The notes under the pieces are model-generated. The model was not told the DNA's origin, ran no database searches, and saw only the letters and a list, made by a program, of their open reading frames with translations. From an uncultured Pelagibacteraceae bacterium (GTDB lineage: Bacteria > Pseudomonadota > Alphaproteobacteria > Pelagibacterales > Pelagibacteraceae), in the NCBI GenBank assembly GCA_902618205.1, contig CACMZL010000001.1:310001-374000 (forward strand): 64,000 bases of DNA, given 5' to 3'. Within the stretch, counting starts at the first letter, position 1; each line of letters begins with the position of its first letter. This document shows, in pieces, positions 53,691-63,000 of this stretch. The position numbers were made by a program, and so were the translations under genes.

Positions 53691-54958
53691 TAATTTGATC
53701 TTATAATTCCATTATTTTTAATTAAAAAAATATTAGCATTATTAATAAATGGCCTCGATATTTTTTCATTATTAAATTTAATTACTTTCTCTGTTTCAGA
53801 ATTAGTTAAATTAATAATCAAAATTCGTCCATTATCGGTAGACAAATAAATTTTATTTTTAGCAATAACAAAACCTACTGGTGTGATTTTTTCTCTTTTT
53901 TTAAATGTTGAGAAAACATCAGTGATCCTGATTATATTTCCAGTCTCAGTATCAATTACAAATAAATATCCCTCCTCAGAAATATTAAAAATATAATTTT
54001 CAGAAATCGTAGGCTTTAAACTGGAATTTACAGTTTGTTTCCATTTTAATATGCCAGTTCTTGTATCAATTGATAATAGCTCATTTTTGTTATTTGAAAA
54101 ATATATTGTTTCATTATTTAAGATCATTTCTGAATTTTTTAGACTAAATGCATTTAAGAATATTTCGTTGCTCTGAGTAGGTGTTTGCCAAACCAAACTC
54201 CCGTCATTAATATTTAATGCCGTAAGATCACCTAAATTATTAAGTGAATAAGCAATGTCATCTTTAATAATTACAGATAATTTTTTTTGAGATTTAATGA
54301 ATGTGTTTTCTGTTTTAAAATTCCATATTTCATTTCCATCTACTATTGAGAAGCATCTAATTACATTATCAAAATCAACAGTAACAAATTTATCATTTTT
54401 TATAGCAATATTTGAATTAAATGGAGATAGACTGTCCTTCTTCCAGTTTAGTTCCCCATTGTCTAAATTTAATGAAAAAATATTTGAAAGAGTATCAGCG
54501 GCAATAATTTTATTATCTATATAATTAAAATATAATATTGGATTAAGTTTTCTCTCTTTCTTTGTATAATGATTTACTTTCCACAAAGTTTCAAAATTTT
54601 CATTAATTCTGAATATTGTGCCTTTGTTATCAAAATAAATAAGATCATTATTTTTGATAAATAAAATATCTGTATCGATTGAATTAAACTGTTTAATCTT
54701 TGAAAATTTAAATATTTTCTTTTTTTCAAATGTTGGCTCAAAGTTTATATTTCCATTATTATTTGTATTATTATTTATAAAACTATTATCTTTAACAAAT
54801 TTAGATAGATTTATTTTTATATTGGGATTTAATTGTTGTTGAATTGGTTTAATTTCTTCAAATAAAATTTTAGAATTAGTATTTTCTACAGATTTATCAC
54901 TTTGACCACAACTTGATAATAAAATTAAAAAGACGAAATATAATACTATCCTACTCAC
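53690..54958 (-). CDS. bamB: BamB-like outer-membrane assembly lipoprotein
   Basis: The 422-residue protein has a lipoprotein signal (MSRIVLYFVFLILLSSCG, lipid Cys17) and then a PQQ-type beta-propeller. Repeats carry the expected ending, such as GELNWKKDS, GNEIWNFKTEN, GSLVWQTPTQ and GILKWKQTV. BamB helps fold outer-membrane proteins within the BAM complex. It overlaps the upstream YfgM-like gene by 8 bases; the pair is common in alphaproteobacteria. BamB in E. coli has about 390 residues; this one is a little longer because of an Asn-rich linker after the lipid anchor. Confidence 0.87.
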   Translation of the reverse strand: MSRIVLYFVFLILLSSCGQSDKSVENTNSKILFEEIKPIQQQLNPNIKINLSKFVKDNSFINNNTNNNGNINFEPTFEKKKIFKFSKIKQFNSIDTDILFIKNNDLIYFDNKGTIFRINENFETLWKVNHYTKKERKLNPILYFNYIDNKIIAADTLSNIFSLNLDNGELNWKKDSLSPFNSNIAIKNDKFVTVDFDNVIRCFSIVDGNEIWNFKTENTFIKSQKKLSVIIKDDIAYSLNNLGDLTALNINDGSLVWQTPTQSNEIFLNAFSLKNSEMILNNETIYFSNNKNELLSIDTRTGILKWKQTVNSSLKPTISENYIFNISEEGYLFVIDTETGNIIRITDVFSTFKKREKITPVGFVIAKNKIYLSTDNGRILIINLTNSETEKVIKFNNEKISRPFINNANIFLIKNNGIIRSN

Positions 54959-55595
54959 TGAAACTAGATCTTAGCCTTTTTTGAGCTTTGGCTTTTATTT
55001 TAGAGTTATTATTTTCAAGACTAACTATTTGCTCAAAAAATTCTTTTGATTTTTGCATTTGATTTTTTGATAAATAATATTCTGCCATAATATAAAGGCT
55101 ATGTGGTTTCCATATACTATTTGCTTTAATTAAAGGATTAAAAATAGATAACAATTCATTTTCATCAGAAAAATCTGAATTATATAGGCCTTTTTTAAAG
55201 ATTGTTAGCTCTTTAAACTTTTTATCCAAGCCAATATCATTAATTAAAATATCAAAATAATTGTTAATTTCATCTTTTGAATTTATCAAATCGTTATCTA
55301 GCAAAAAATAAAAAGCTAGAGGAGAATATGTTTTGTCTTTAGCATTAATCACCTCTTTAAGATCTGGGATCACATTATATTTATTATCAGCTTCATATCT
55401 TATTACAGCTAAGTCGTATTTATCAGCTAATTTTTCTCTTTTGCTAGATTGATATTCTTCAAAAGAAAAGTAGCCAATTAAAGCTAAAATAATTATTACT
55501 AATATCGAAATTAAAGAATTTTTATTATTTATGAAAAAGTTTTTAATTTTTTCATTACGTGTTTGGGTATTTATTATTTCAATATCTTCATCCAT
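54951..55595 (-). CDS. YfgM-like single-TM TPR protein
   Basis: The 214-residue protein has a cytoplasmic N-terminus, one TM helix (about 27-47, LISILVIIILALIGYFSFEEY) and a periplasmic region of TPR-like helices, ending AKAQKRLRSSFSE. It fits the YfgM/DUF2133 type that works with periplasmic chaperones near SecYEG. It overlaps bamB by 8 bases and follows acnA with a one-base overlap. Family assignment is from layout and gene order. Confidence 0.78.
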   Translation of the reverse strand: MDEDIEIINTQTRNEKIKNFFINNKNSLISILVIIILALIGYFSFEEYQSSKREKLADKYDLAVIRYEADNKYNVIPDLKEVINAKDKTYSPLAFYFLLDNDLINSKDEINNYFDILINDIGLDKKFKELTIFKKGLYNSDFSDENELLSIFNPLIKANSIWKPHSLYIMAEYYLSKNQMQKSKEFFEQIVSLENNNSKIKAKAQKRLRSSFSE

Positions 55596-58264
55596 TAAAT
55601 CATGTTCCTAAGTACATATTGTAAAATTCCACCATTTTTGTAATACTCTAATTCGTTCTTAGTATCTATTCTACTTAACATTTTAATTCTCTTGATGTCT
55701 CCAGAGACATATTTGATTTCAACATCAACTTCATCTCTAGGATCTATACCTTTTTCTAAGTCAATAATAGAAAATAGTTCTGAGCCATCTAATTTTAGAT
55801 TCGTTCTATTTATTCCATCTTTAAACTGTAATGGTAGTATACCCATTCCTATAAGATTTGATCTATGAATTCTCTCAAAACTTTCTGCAAAGACAGCCTT
55901 TATACCTAAAAGTTTAGTTCCTTTGGCCGCCCAATCTCTTGAGGAACCAGTTCCATACTCTTTACCACCAATTACAACTAAATCTGTACCTCTTTTTTTG
56001 TATTCAACAACCGCATCATATACTGGCATTACTTTTTCCTCAGGGTACAACTTTGTAAAACCACCCTCAGTACCAGGTGCCATTTCATTTCTAATTCTTA
56101 TATTAGCAAAAGTCCCTCTCATCATAACCTCATGATTGCCTCTTCTTGCTCCATAGGAATTATAGTCTTTAGGAAGTATTTGATGTTTCATAAAATATTC
56201 TCCAGTCGGACTATCTTTTTGAATTGATCCAGCAGGTGAAATATGATCGGTGGTAATGCTATCACCTAATATTAATAACGGCCTTGCATCCTTAATTTCT
56301 TTAAATCCTTCAGGTTTATCAGGAAGATTATCAAAAAATGGAGGTTTTTTTACATATGTTGAATTATCTTCCCAATTATAAATATTCGTTTCTTCTGTTT
56401 TAATTTTTTGCCATTGTTCTGGTCCTTGGGAAACATTTGAGTATCTTTTTATAAACATTTCTGCATTTAACGAATTTCTCAATGTTTCTTCTATTTCTTT
56501 GTTAGATGGCCATATATCTTTTAAAAAAACATCTTTACCATCTTTATCTTTACCCAACGGATCATTATACAAATCAAATCTCATAGTTCCTGCTATTGCA
56601 TAAGCAACAACTAATGGCGGAGACGCTAAATAGTTTGCTTTTATTAGAGGTGAAATCCTTCCTTCAAAGTTTCTGTTTCCAGATAAAACTGAAACAGCAT
56701 AAATATTATTATTTTTTATGGAGTCTGATATGTTATCAGCTAATGGACCTGAATTACCAATACAAGTAGTGCATCCATAACCAACTAAATTAAATCCTAA
56801 CTTATCTAAATAAATATTTAGTCCGGCTTTTTCTAGATAATCTGTAACTACTTGAGATCCAGGTGCTAAAGATGTTTTCACCCAGGCCTTAGTCATTAAA
56901 CCTTTTTCAATTGCATTTTTTGCAAGTAAACCTGCTCCAATTAGTACACTTGGATTAGAAGTATTAGTGCAAGAAGTTATTGCAGCAATTAAAACATCAC
57001 CATCAGTTATTTTAAATTCTTCTTTTTCAACATTATAAATATTTGGTTCTTCTTTTTTAGTAACTTCTGAAAACACTTTTTTAAAATTTGATGATGCATT
57101 AGTTAGCAAAACTTTATCTTGGGGACGTTTTGGTCCTGAAATAGTCGGCACTATAGTTGACATATCTAAAGATAGAGTGTCTGTAAATTCTACATCTAAA
57201 CTTGCCCAAAGTCCTTGTTCTTGAGCATACTGTTTTACAATTTCAACATTTTGATCATCTCTTCCTGAGAATTTTAAATATTTTAAAGTCTCCTCATCTA
57301 TTGGGAAAAAACCGCAAGTTGCACCATACTCAGGTGCCATATTTGCTATAGTAGCTCTATCTGCTAAAGTCAGATTTTTTAGACCTTCACCATAGAATTC
57401 GACAAACTTTCCCACAACTCCTTTGTCTCTCAACATTTTAACTACAGTTAAAACAAGATCAGTTGCTGTTGTACCTTCTGGCATTTTTGATTTCATTTCA
57501 AATCCAATAACTTCAGGTATTAACATCGAGATAGGTTGACCTAACATTCCAGCTTCAGCTTCAATTCCACCTACGCCCCAGCCCAAAACCGATAGGCCGT
57601 TCACCATAGTTGTATGACTATCTGTTCCAACTAAAGTATCTGGAAATATATATTCTTCACCTTTATATTTTTCATTCCAAACAACTTTTGAAAGGTATTC
57701 CAGATTAACTTGATGACATATTCCAGTTCCCGGTGGAACTATTCTAAAATTATTGAATGCTTGTTGCCCCCATTTAAGAAAAGAATATCTTTCAGCATTT
57801 CGATTAAATTCAATATCAACATTTTCTTTTAATGAATTTTTATTTGCAAATTTATCTACTTGTACAGAGTGATCAATTACCAAATCAACTGATGATAATG
57901 GATTGATAGTGCTTGGATCTTTATTTTTTTCTTTTACAGCCTCTCTCATTGCAGCTAAATCTGCAACCGCAGGAATTCCAGTATAATCTTGAAGTAAAAC
58001 TCTCGCAGGCCTATACGCAATTTCTGTATTAGAACTTTTAGATTTTAACCAATCTTTAATAGCTTGAATTTGATTTTTATTAACCGTTATATCGTCTTCA
58101 AATCTTAACAAATTCTCAAGTAAGACCTTCAATGATTTTGGAAGCTTTGATATACCTGCTAAACCATTTTTCTCAGCCTCTTTCAGTGAGTAAAAATTAT
58201 AACTTTTGCCGTTAACTGAAATTTTAGTTAACGAATTGAACGAGTTTTTGTCTCCTGGTTTCAT
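55595..58264 (-). CDS. acnA: Aconitate hydratase
   Basis: AcnA interconverts citrate and isocitrate. The protein from ATG 58264 has 889 residues, the usual AcnA length. Visible are ALEKLPKSLKVLLENLLR-like start sequence, DSHTTMVNGLSVLGWGVGGIEAEAG, AITSCTNTSNPSVLIGAGLLA with the first cluster Cys, CTTCIGNSGPL with the other two, and GKEYGTGSSRDWAAKG plus FERIHRSNLIGMGILPL in the C-terminal domain. A longer frame to 58327 adds 21 residues with no family match and overlaps the upstream gene, so I reject it. Confidence 0.97.
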   Translation of the reverse strand: MKPGDKNSFNSLTKISVNGKSYNFYSLKEAEKNGLAGISKLPKSLKVLLENLLRFEDDITVNKNQIQAIKDWLKSKSSNTEIAYRPARVLLQDYTGIPAVADLAAMREAVKEKNKDPSTINPLSSVDLVIDHSVQVDKFANKNSLKENVDIEFNRNAERYSFLKWGQQAFNNFRIVPPGTGICHQVNLEYLSKVVWNEKYKGEEYIFPDTLVGTDSHTTMVNGLSVLGWGVGGIEAEAGMLGQPISMLIPEVIGFEMKSKMPEGTTATDLVLTVVKMLRDKGVVGKFVEFYGEGLKNLTLADRATIANMAPEYGATCGFFPIDEETLKYLKFSGRDDQNVEIVKQYAQEQGLWASLDVEFTDTLSLDMSTIVPTISGPKRPQDKVLLTNASSNFKKVFSEVTKKEEPNIYNVEKEEFKITDGDVLIAAITSCTNTSNPSVLIGAGLLAKNAIEKGLMTKAWVKTSLAPGSQVVTDYLEKAGLNIYLDKLGFNLVGYGCTTCIGNSGPLADNISDSIKNNNIYAVSVLSGNRNFEGRISPLIKANYLASPPLVVAYAIAGTMRFDLYNDPLGKDKDGKDVFLKDIWPSNKEIEETLRNSLNAEMFIKRYSNVSQGPEQWQKIKTEETNIYNWEDNSTYVKKPPFFDNLPDKPEGFKEIKDARPLLILGDSITTDHISPAGSIQKDSPTGEYFMKHQILPKDYNSYGARRGNHEVMMRGTFANIRIRNEMAPGTEGGFTKLYPEEKVMPVYDAVVEYKKRGTDLVVIGGKEYGTGSSRDWAAKGTKLLGIKAVFAESFERIHRSNLIGMGILPLQFKDGINRTNLKLDGSELFSIIDLEKGIDPRDEVDVEIKYVSGDIKRIKMLSRIDTKNELEYYKNGGILQYVLRNMI

Positions 58265-58266
58265 AT

Positions 58267-58857
58267 TTAATAATAAAATGTAGCTATGCAGCCTAATAAA
58301 AGCGCTGACATAACATAATTGAACCATTTAATAAATTTCTCATTTGTCGCGAATTTTCTCATAAATTTACCAATTAAAGTCCAGAATAAGATACTAAATA
58401 TAGCAAAGAAAAAGGCAGAAGTTAGGAGCCAGAAAGAATAAGTAAAAAAGTTATCTCCAGATTCGATATAAGTTGATACTGCAATAATAGCAACGATTAC
58501 TCCTTTGGGATTTAAGAATTGAAAAAGAAATGTTTCTATAAATTTAACAGGTTCTAGTTTTTCTTTCTGGTTAGAAGATTTGGAAAATGAAATTCTGTAA
58601 GCCAAATAAACTAAAAATGCAGACCCTGTGAAAACTAAAATTTTTTGAATTATTGGATATAATTTAAAAATGTTAATGAGCCCAAAATTGACTAAAGATA
58701 ACATTGAAGTAAAACCAAATATAACACCTAACATTAGAGGTATGGTTTTTTTTACTCCATGATTAAAACCTGAATGAGATGCAACAATATTATTTGGGCC
58801 AGGTGAGCAACTGGTAACAAAAAAAAATAAACTTAATGATAATAGTTCTGGATGCAT
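58267..58857 (-). CDS. LysE/RhtB-type amino-acid exporter
   Basis: The 196-residue membrane protein has six hydrophobic segments and the family start LLSLSLFFFVTSCSPGPNNIVA, with the PGPNN motif near residues 19-23. FQFLNPKGVIVAIIAVSTY is the second half motif (NPK). It should export a small amino acid or derivative; substrates cannot be read. It is 2 bases from acnA and follows csaA directly. Confidence 0.88.
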   Translation of the reverse strand: MHPELLSLSLFFFVTSCSPGPNNIVASHSGFNHGVKKTIPLMLGVIFGFTSMLSLVNFGLINIFKLYPIIQKILVFTGSAFLVYLAYRISFSKSSNQKEKLEPVKFIETFLFQFLNPKGVIVAIIAVSTYIESGDNFFTYSFWLLTSAFFFAIFSILFWTLIGKFMRKFATNEKFIKWFNYVMSALLLGCIATFYY

Positions 58858-59199
58858 TTAAGCAATTGGTAATCCATTCTCTGCTTCTTGAGATGGATGA
58901 ACTAAAGTTACTCTACCTTCTGCATCTATAGCTCCGAGAATTAATACTTGTGATACAACTCCTGCAATATTTTTTTCTGCAAAATTACAAACACCAATTA
59001 CTTGTTTTCCTTTAAGATTCTCTTCATTGTAATAATGGGTAATTTGAGCTGAAGATTGTTTTATCCCTATCTTTTCTCCAAAATCAACTTCTACAACTAA
59101 TGAAGGTTTTCTTGCTTTTTCATTTTTTCTTACAGAAATAATTGTACCCAATCTAATATCGACTTTATCAAAGTCTTCATACGTAATTTGTTCTTTCAT
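58858..59199 (-). CDS. csaA: CsaA-like tRNA-binding-domain protein
   Basis: The 113-residue protein has the OB fold of CsaA/MetRS C-terminal domains: YEDFDKVDIRLGTIISV, ARKPSLVVEVDFGEKIGIKQSSAQITHYY, KGKQVIGVCNFAEKNIAGVVSQVL and a final GLPIA. CsaA is a secretion-linked chaperone in Bacillus; here a role in RNA binding is also possible. I choose ATG 59199, because an upstream in-frame extension to 59250 does not match the family and overlaps the divergent gene. It is 25 bases from that gene. Confidence 0.92.
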   Translation of the reverse strand: MKEQITYEDFDKVDIRLGTIISVRKNEKARKPSLVVEVDFGEKIGIKQSSAQITHYYNEENLKGKQVIGVCNFAEKNIAGVVSQVLILGAIDAEGRVTLVHPSQEAENGLPIA

Positions 59200-59224
59200 A
59201 AATTTAATATATAATGATTTGTAA

Positions 59225-60412
59225 ATGAGTACAGAAAATAATCCTGACAAAATTTATAATAATTCGATACGAATATTGACAGATTTGATTGCTTTCAAAA
59301 CTATTTCTGGAAACGATAATAATAGTCTTATTAATTATTGTGATGATATTTTGAAAAATTTAGGAGCAACTTCATTTAGAATTTTTGATGGTGATAAAAA
59401 AAGAGTTAATCTTTTTGCTTCTTTAAAATCTAAAAATGGAAATGGTAAAAAACCTATTATTCTTTCAGGTCATACAGATGTAGTCCCGGTTTCAAAAGGC
59501 TGGTCTACTGATCCATTTGTTGCAACTATAAAAAATGAGAAATTATTTGGGAGAGGTTCTTGTGATATGAAAGGTTTTATTGCATGTGCTCTAGCATATG
59601 CTCCTGTATTTAAAGAAAATAATTTAGATAGAGACATTCACTTTTCATTTACATTCGATGAAGAAACCGCATGCATCGGCGCACCATTATTAATAAAAGA
59701 ATTAAAAAAAAGAGATATTAAAGATGGAATTTGCATTATTGGTGAACCAACCAATATGAAAATCATTGATGCCCATAAAGGTATGAATGAATATACAGTT
59801 CACTTTGGAGGTTTAGCTGGTCATAGTTCTAAACCAGGCCAAGGTGTTAATGCAGTTGAATATGCATCGAGGTATGTAAACAAACTAATAGAAATTAGAT
59901 CAAAACTAAAAGATAGAGCTCCTAAAGATTGTATATTTAATCCACCATATTCTACATTATCAGTTGGTGGAGTTTCAGGTGGTATAGCTCATAATGTTAT
60001 CGCTGATAAATGTAAAGTTGAATGGGAAACTAGACCAGTGGTCAGAGAAGATGGAGATTTTGTAAATCAAATAATAGACGATTATGTTGATAAAGAATTA
60101 TTGCCAGAAATGAAAAAAGTTTTTTCAGATGCTTATATTAAAAAAGAAATTATAGGCGAAGTGGTTGGATTTAATAGATTGAACGATTCTGAGGCTTGTG
60201 AATTTGTTTCTAGTATAACTGGTGACAATTCAAGAGAAGCTGTTTCATTTGGAACAGAGGCTGGACTCTTTCAAGAAGTTGGTATTAGCACTGTAGTTTG
60301 TGGGCCCGGTTCGATTGAACAGGCTCATAAAATTGATGAATATATAGAACTTAGTGAATTAAAGAAATGTCTAGACTTTTTAAAAGGTGTAAAAGATAAA
60401 TCTATAAATTAA
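59225..60412 (+). CDS. argE: M20 peptidase, acetylornithine deacetylase-like
   Basis: The 395-residue enzyme is an M20 zinc aminoacylase close to ArgE. Metal ligands are in ILSGHTDVVPV (His and Asp), GRGSCDMKGFIA, FTFDEETACIG and the C-terminal AHKIDEYIELSEL. It also has the dimerisation segment KGMNEYTVHFGGLAGHSSKPGQGVNA. It would deacylate N-acetylornithine or another acylated amino acid. It is divergent from csaA by 25 bases and converges on the aldehyde dehydrogenase with a 4-base overlap. DapE is the main alternative, though FGGLAGHSS is more ArgE-like. Confidence 0.8.
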   Translation: MSTENNPDKIYNNSIRILTDLIAFKTISGNDNNSLINYCDDILKNLGATSFRIFDGDKKRVNLFASLKSKNGNGKKPIILSGHTDVVPVSKGWSTDPFVATIKNEKLFGRGSCDMKGFIACALAYAPVFKENNLDRDIHFSFTFDEETACIGAPLLIKELKKRDIKDGICIIGEPTNMKIIDAHKGMNEYTVHFGGLAGHSSKPGQGVNAVEYASRYVNKLIEIRSKLKDRAPKDCIFNPPYSTLSVGGVSGGIAHNVIADKCKVEWETRPVVREDGDFVNQIIDDYVDKELLPEMKKVFSDAYIKKEIIGEVVGFNRLNDSEACEFVSSITGDNSREAVSFGTEAGLFQEVGISTVVCGPGSIEQAHKIDEYIELSELKKCLDFLKGVKDKSIN

Positions 60413-61842
60413 TTCCAACCACCTACAGATTTAACTTCTAGAAATTCAAGCAATCCTTCTTTACCTGCTTCCCTTCCAATTCCAGAATGTTTGAAACCTC
60501 CAAAAGGTGCATCAACTGCAATACCAGCACCATTTACATCAACCATTCCAGATCTAAGTTTTCTGGCAACTCTTTGTACCTTTTCCTTATCTTGAGTTTG
60601 AATATAGTTTGTTAATCCATAATCAGTATCATTTGCAATTTTAATTGCCTCTTCTTCAGTTTCAAATGGAATAACAGATAAAACAGGACCAAATATTTCT
60701 GTTCTTGCAATTTCCATTTCATTTTTTACATCTGCAAAAACTGTCGGTTTTACATAATAACCATCATTTAATCCGTTTGGCTTTCCAACTCCACCTGCAA
60801 CTAATTTTGCTCCTTCATCTATTCCTTTTTGAATTAAACCTTGAATTTTATTGAATTGAGTTTCAGAAATTACAGGACCAATATGCTCTCCATTTTTATT
60901 TGGATCATCTACTTTAAATTCATTTGCATATTTTCTTAATCTTTCTATCGCTTCATTATAAATTGATTTTTCAACAAGCATTCTTGTAGGGGCATTACAT
61001 GATTGTCCTGAATTTCTAAAACATCTAAATGCACCTCTTTCTATTGCTTCAGCATCAGCATCTTGAAATATAATATTTGCACCTTTTCCTCCTAGCTCCA
61101 AACTTACTCTTTTAAAGTCCTTTGCAGCATTTTGAGAAATTAAAGCCCCTGCTCTTGTAGAGCCGGTGAATGAGATCATATTTACATCTGGATGACTTGT
61201 TAATGCATCTCCAGTTATTTCCCCATCTCCATTTACTAAATTAAAAACACCTTTCGGAAATTTTGCTTCATCTATTAACTCAGCTATGATCATTGCCGAT
61301 AAAGGTGCTAGTTCTGAAGGTTTTAAAATCATAGTACAACCAGAGGCCAATGCAGGAATGACTTTTAAAGTAACTTGATTTATTGGCCAGTTCCACGGTG
61401 TTATTAATGCACACACACCTTTAGGCTCGTATATTATTCTTTGATTTTTTGCATGATCTCCCAAAGGTTTTTCGAATTCAAATTCTTTTAGATAACGAAT
61501 AAATGATTTTGTATGACTCGCGCCAGTTCCTGTTTGTAGTTTTGACGCAAAGTCTTTTGGCGCTCCCATCTCTTGAATAATTGCATCTGTAATATCATTC
61601 CATCTTTTTTTATATAATGAATAAAATACTTCTAATAAAGACAATCTTTCTTCCTTAGAGGTAAATCCCCAAGTTTTAAAAGCTTCTTTAGCTGCTAAAA
61701 CTGCATCATTGATATCCTCCTTACTGCCTAAAGAAATTACTGCACAATTTTTTTCTGTTGCTGGATTTATGACCTCAATATCTTTTGGGTTTTTTGGGGG
61801 AACCCATGAACCATTAATATAAAAATTTCTCTTTTCAATCAT
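60409..61842 (-). CDS. Aldehyde dehydrogenase (NAD(P)-dependent)
   Basis: The 477-residue ALDH has TPWNWPINQVTLKVIPALASG, KPSELAPLSAMIIAE, FTGSTRAGALISQ, the general base region SLELGGKGANIIF and the catalytic Cys in FRNSGQSCNAPTRM. Substrate is not clear; similar enzymes oxidise betaine aldehyde, aminobutyraldehyde or other small aldehydes. It follows the agmatinase-family gene by 20 bases, so an aldehyde derived from a guanidino or amino compound is a reasonable guess. Confidence 0.93.
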   Translation of the reverse strand: MIEKRNFYINGSWVPPKNPKDIEVINPATEKNCAVISLGSKEDINDAVLAAKEAFKTWGFTSKEERLSLLEVFYSLYKKRWNDITDAIIQEMGAPKDFASKLQTGTGASHTKSFIRYLKEFEFEKPLGDHAKNQRIIYEPKGVCALITPWNWPINQVTLKVIPALASGCTMILKPSELAPLSAMIIAELIDEAKFPKGVFNLVNGDGEITGDALTSHPDVNMISFTGSTRAGALISQNAAKDFKRVSLELGGKGANIIFQDADAEAIERGAFRCFRNSGQSCNAPTRMLVEKSIYNEAIERLRKYANEFKVDDPNKNGEHIGPVISETQFNKIQGLIQKGIDEGAKLVAGGVGKPNGLNDGYYVKPTVFADVKNEMEIARTEIFGPVLSVIPFETEEEAIKIANDTDYGLTNYIQTQDKEKVQRVARKLRSGMVDVNGAGIAVDAPFGGFKHSGIGREAGKEGLLEFLEVKSVGGWN

Positions 61843-61862
61843 GCGCGCAAATTATCCTTTCT

Positions 61863-62816
61863 TTATGATTTTGCAAATAAATTTGTTAATTCATAAACAA
61901 TTGTTGCTGCAGCTAGAGAGGTTACCTCTGCATGGTCATAAGCAGGCGCAACTTCAACTACATCTGCAGAAATCAAATTTAAGCCTGATAAACCCCTGAG
62001 GACGTTTACCATTTCTCTTGTGGTCATTCCTGCAATTTCAGGTGTTCCTGTGCCTGGTGCAAATGCTGGATCTAATACATCAATATCAATGGACAAATAT
62101 AATGCATTATCACCTACTCTATTTTTTATTCTTTCAACGATTTTATCAATTCCTTCTATTTGAAATTCGTCACAATGAATAATTTTAAATCCAAAGCTTT
62201 CATCATTTTTTATATCATCTCTGCTATAAAGTGGACCTCTTATACCTACATGCATAGAGGCATCATCTAAAAATAAATTTTCCTCTCGAGCCCTTCTAAA
62301 TGGAGTGCCATGCGTATATGGTGCTCCAAAGTAGGTATCCCAGGTATCTAAATGGGCATCAAAATGAACAAGTGATACGGGTCCATTATTCTTTTTATTG
62401 GCTGCTCTAAGTAAAGGCACAGCAATTGTGTGATCTCCTCCAAGGCTTATTATTCCTCCAACTTTATTTAATAAATCGGTTGCTCCTACTTCAATTTGTT
62501 TAATGGCTTCATCAATATTAAATGGATTACAAGTAATGTCACCTGCATCTGCAACTTGTTGTACTTTGAATGGTTCTACATCATAATTAGGATGATAATT
62601 AGTCCTTAAATGTCTAGATGCTTGTCTAATACTTTGTGGGCCAAATCTTGCACCTGGTCTATAACTAGTTCCTGAATCAAATGGAACTCCGACAATAGCA
62701 ACATCACAACTTTCTACATCTCTTAGCTCAGGTAATCTTGCAAATGTAGAAGGGCCCGCATATCTTGGCACTTTTGTGCCACTAACAGGCTGAATAGGTT
62801 TTTTAGACTTTGTCAT
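61863..62816 (-). CDS. Agmatinase-family ureohydrolase
   Basis: The 317-residue protein belongs to the arginase/agmatinase family with a two-manganese site: SLGGDHTIAVPL, LVHFDAHLDTWD and YLSIDIDVLDPAFAPGTGTPE. GVPFDSGTSYRPGARFGPQSIRQ is the family's N-terminal motif. It releases urea from agmatine or another guanidino compound such as guanidinobutyrate. Its ATG overlaps the stop of a 44-residue membrane peptide (ATGA) and the aldehyde dehydrogenase follows, so the three form a unit. Confidence 0.9.
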   Translation of the reverse strand: MTKSKKPIQPVSGTKVPRYAGPSTFARLPELRDVESCDVAIVGVPFDSGTSYRPGARFGPQSIRQASRHLRTNYHPNYDVEPFKVQQVADAGDITCNPFNIDEAIKQIEVGATDLLNKVGGIISLGGDHTIAVPLLRAANKKNNGPVSLVHFDAHLDTWDTYFGAPYTHGTPFRRAREENLFLDDASMHVGIRGPLYSRDDIKNDESFGFKIIHCDEFQIEGIDKIVERIKNRVGDNALYLSIDIDVLDPAFAPGTGTPEIAGMTTREMVNVLRGLSGLNLISADVVEVAPAYDHAEVTSLAAATIVYELTNLFAKS

Positions 62817-62947
62817 TTTAGTAATAAGAATATTATTAGAATGATCCAGAAAAAGGGATAATAGAAATATATGTATTTTTTTGCAAACATCTTAGGCACT
62901 GACTCATGATCTCTATTAATATTTTTTTTTCTTTTTCTTTTTTTCAT
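62813..62947 (-). CDS. 44-residue single-TM small protein
   Basis: A frame starting ATG at 62947 and ending TGA at 62813 encodes a very basic N-terminus (MKKRKRKKNINRDHE), a short hinge with SVPKMFAKK, and a hydrophobic C-terminal helix (YIYFYYPFFWIILIIFLLLK). The TGA overlaps the ATG of the agmatinase-family gene as ATGA, the mark of translational coupling. Topology by positive-inside rule puts the N-terminus in the cytoplasm. I do not recognise a family. A homopolymer-rich N-terminus means this call rests mainly on the coupling and TM. Confidence 0.5.
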   Translation of the reverse strand: MKKRKRKKNINRDHESVPKMFAKKYIYFYYPFFWIILIIFLLLK

Positions 62948-63000
62948 TAAATAAATCCTATCACATTCATATTATATCTAATATCATCAAAATTATTAAA

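Noticed and set aside
58265-58327. Longer N-terminus for aconitase
   Set aside because: The extra 21 residues match no aconitase N-terminus and would overlap the LysE-type gene; the ATG at 58264 gives the normal length.
59200-59250. Longer N-terminus for CsaA
   Set aside because: It adds 17 residues unlike the family and overlaps the divergent M20 peptidase gene start.
62900-62945. T/C homopolymer-rich stretch as a regulatory element
   Set aside because: It is explained by the lysine/arginine codons of the minus-strand 44-residue peptide.
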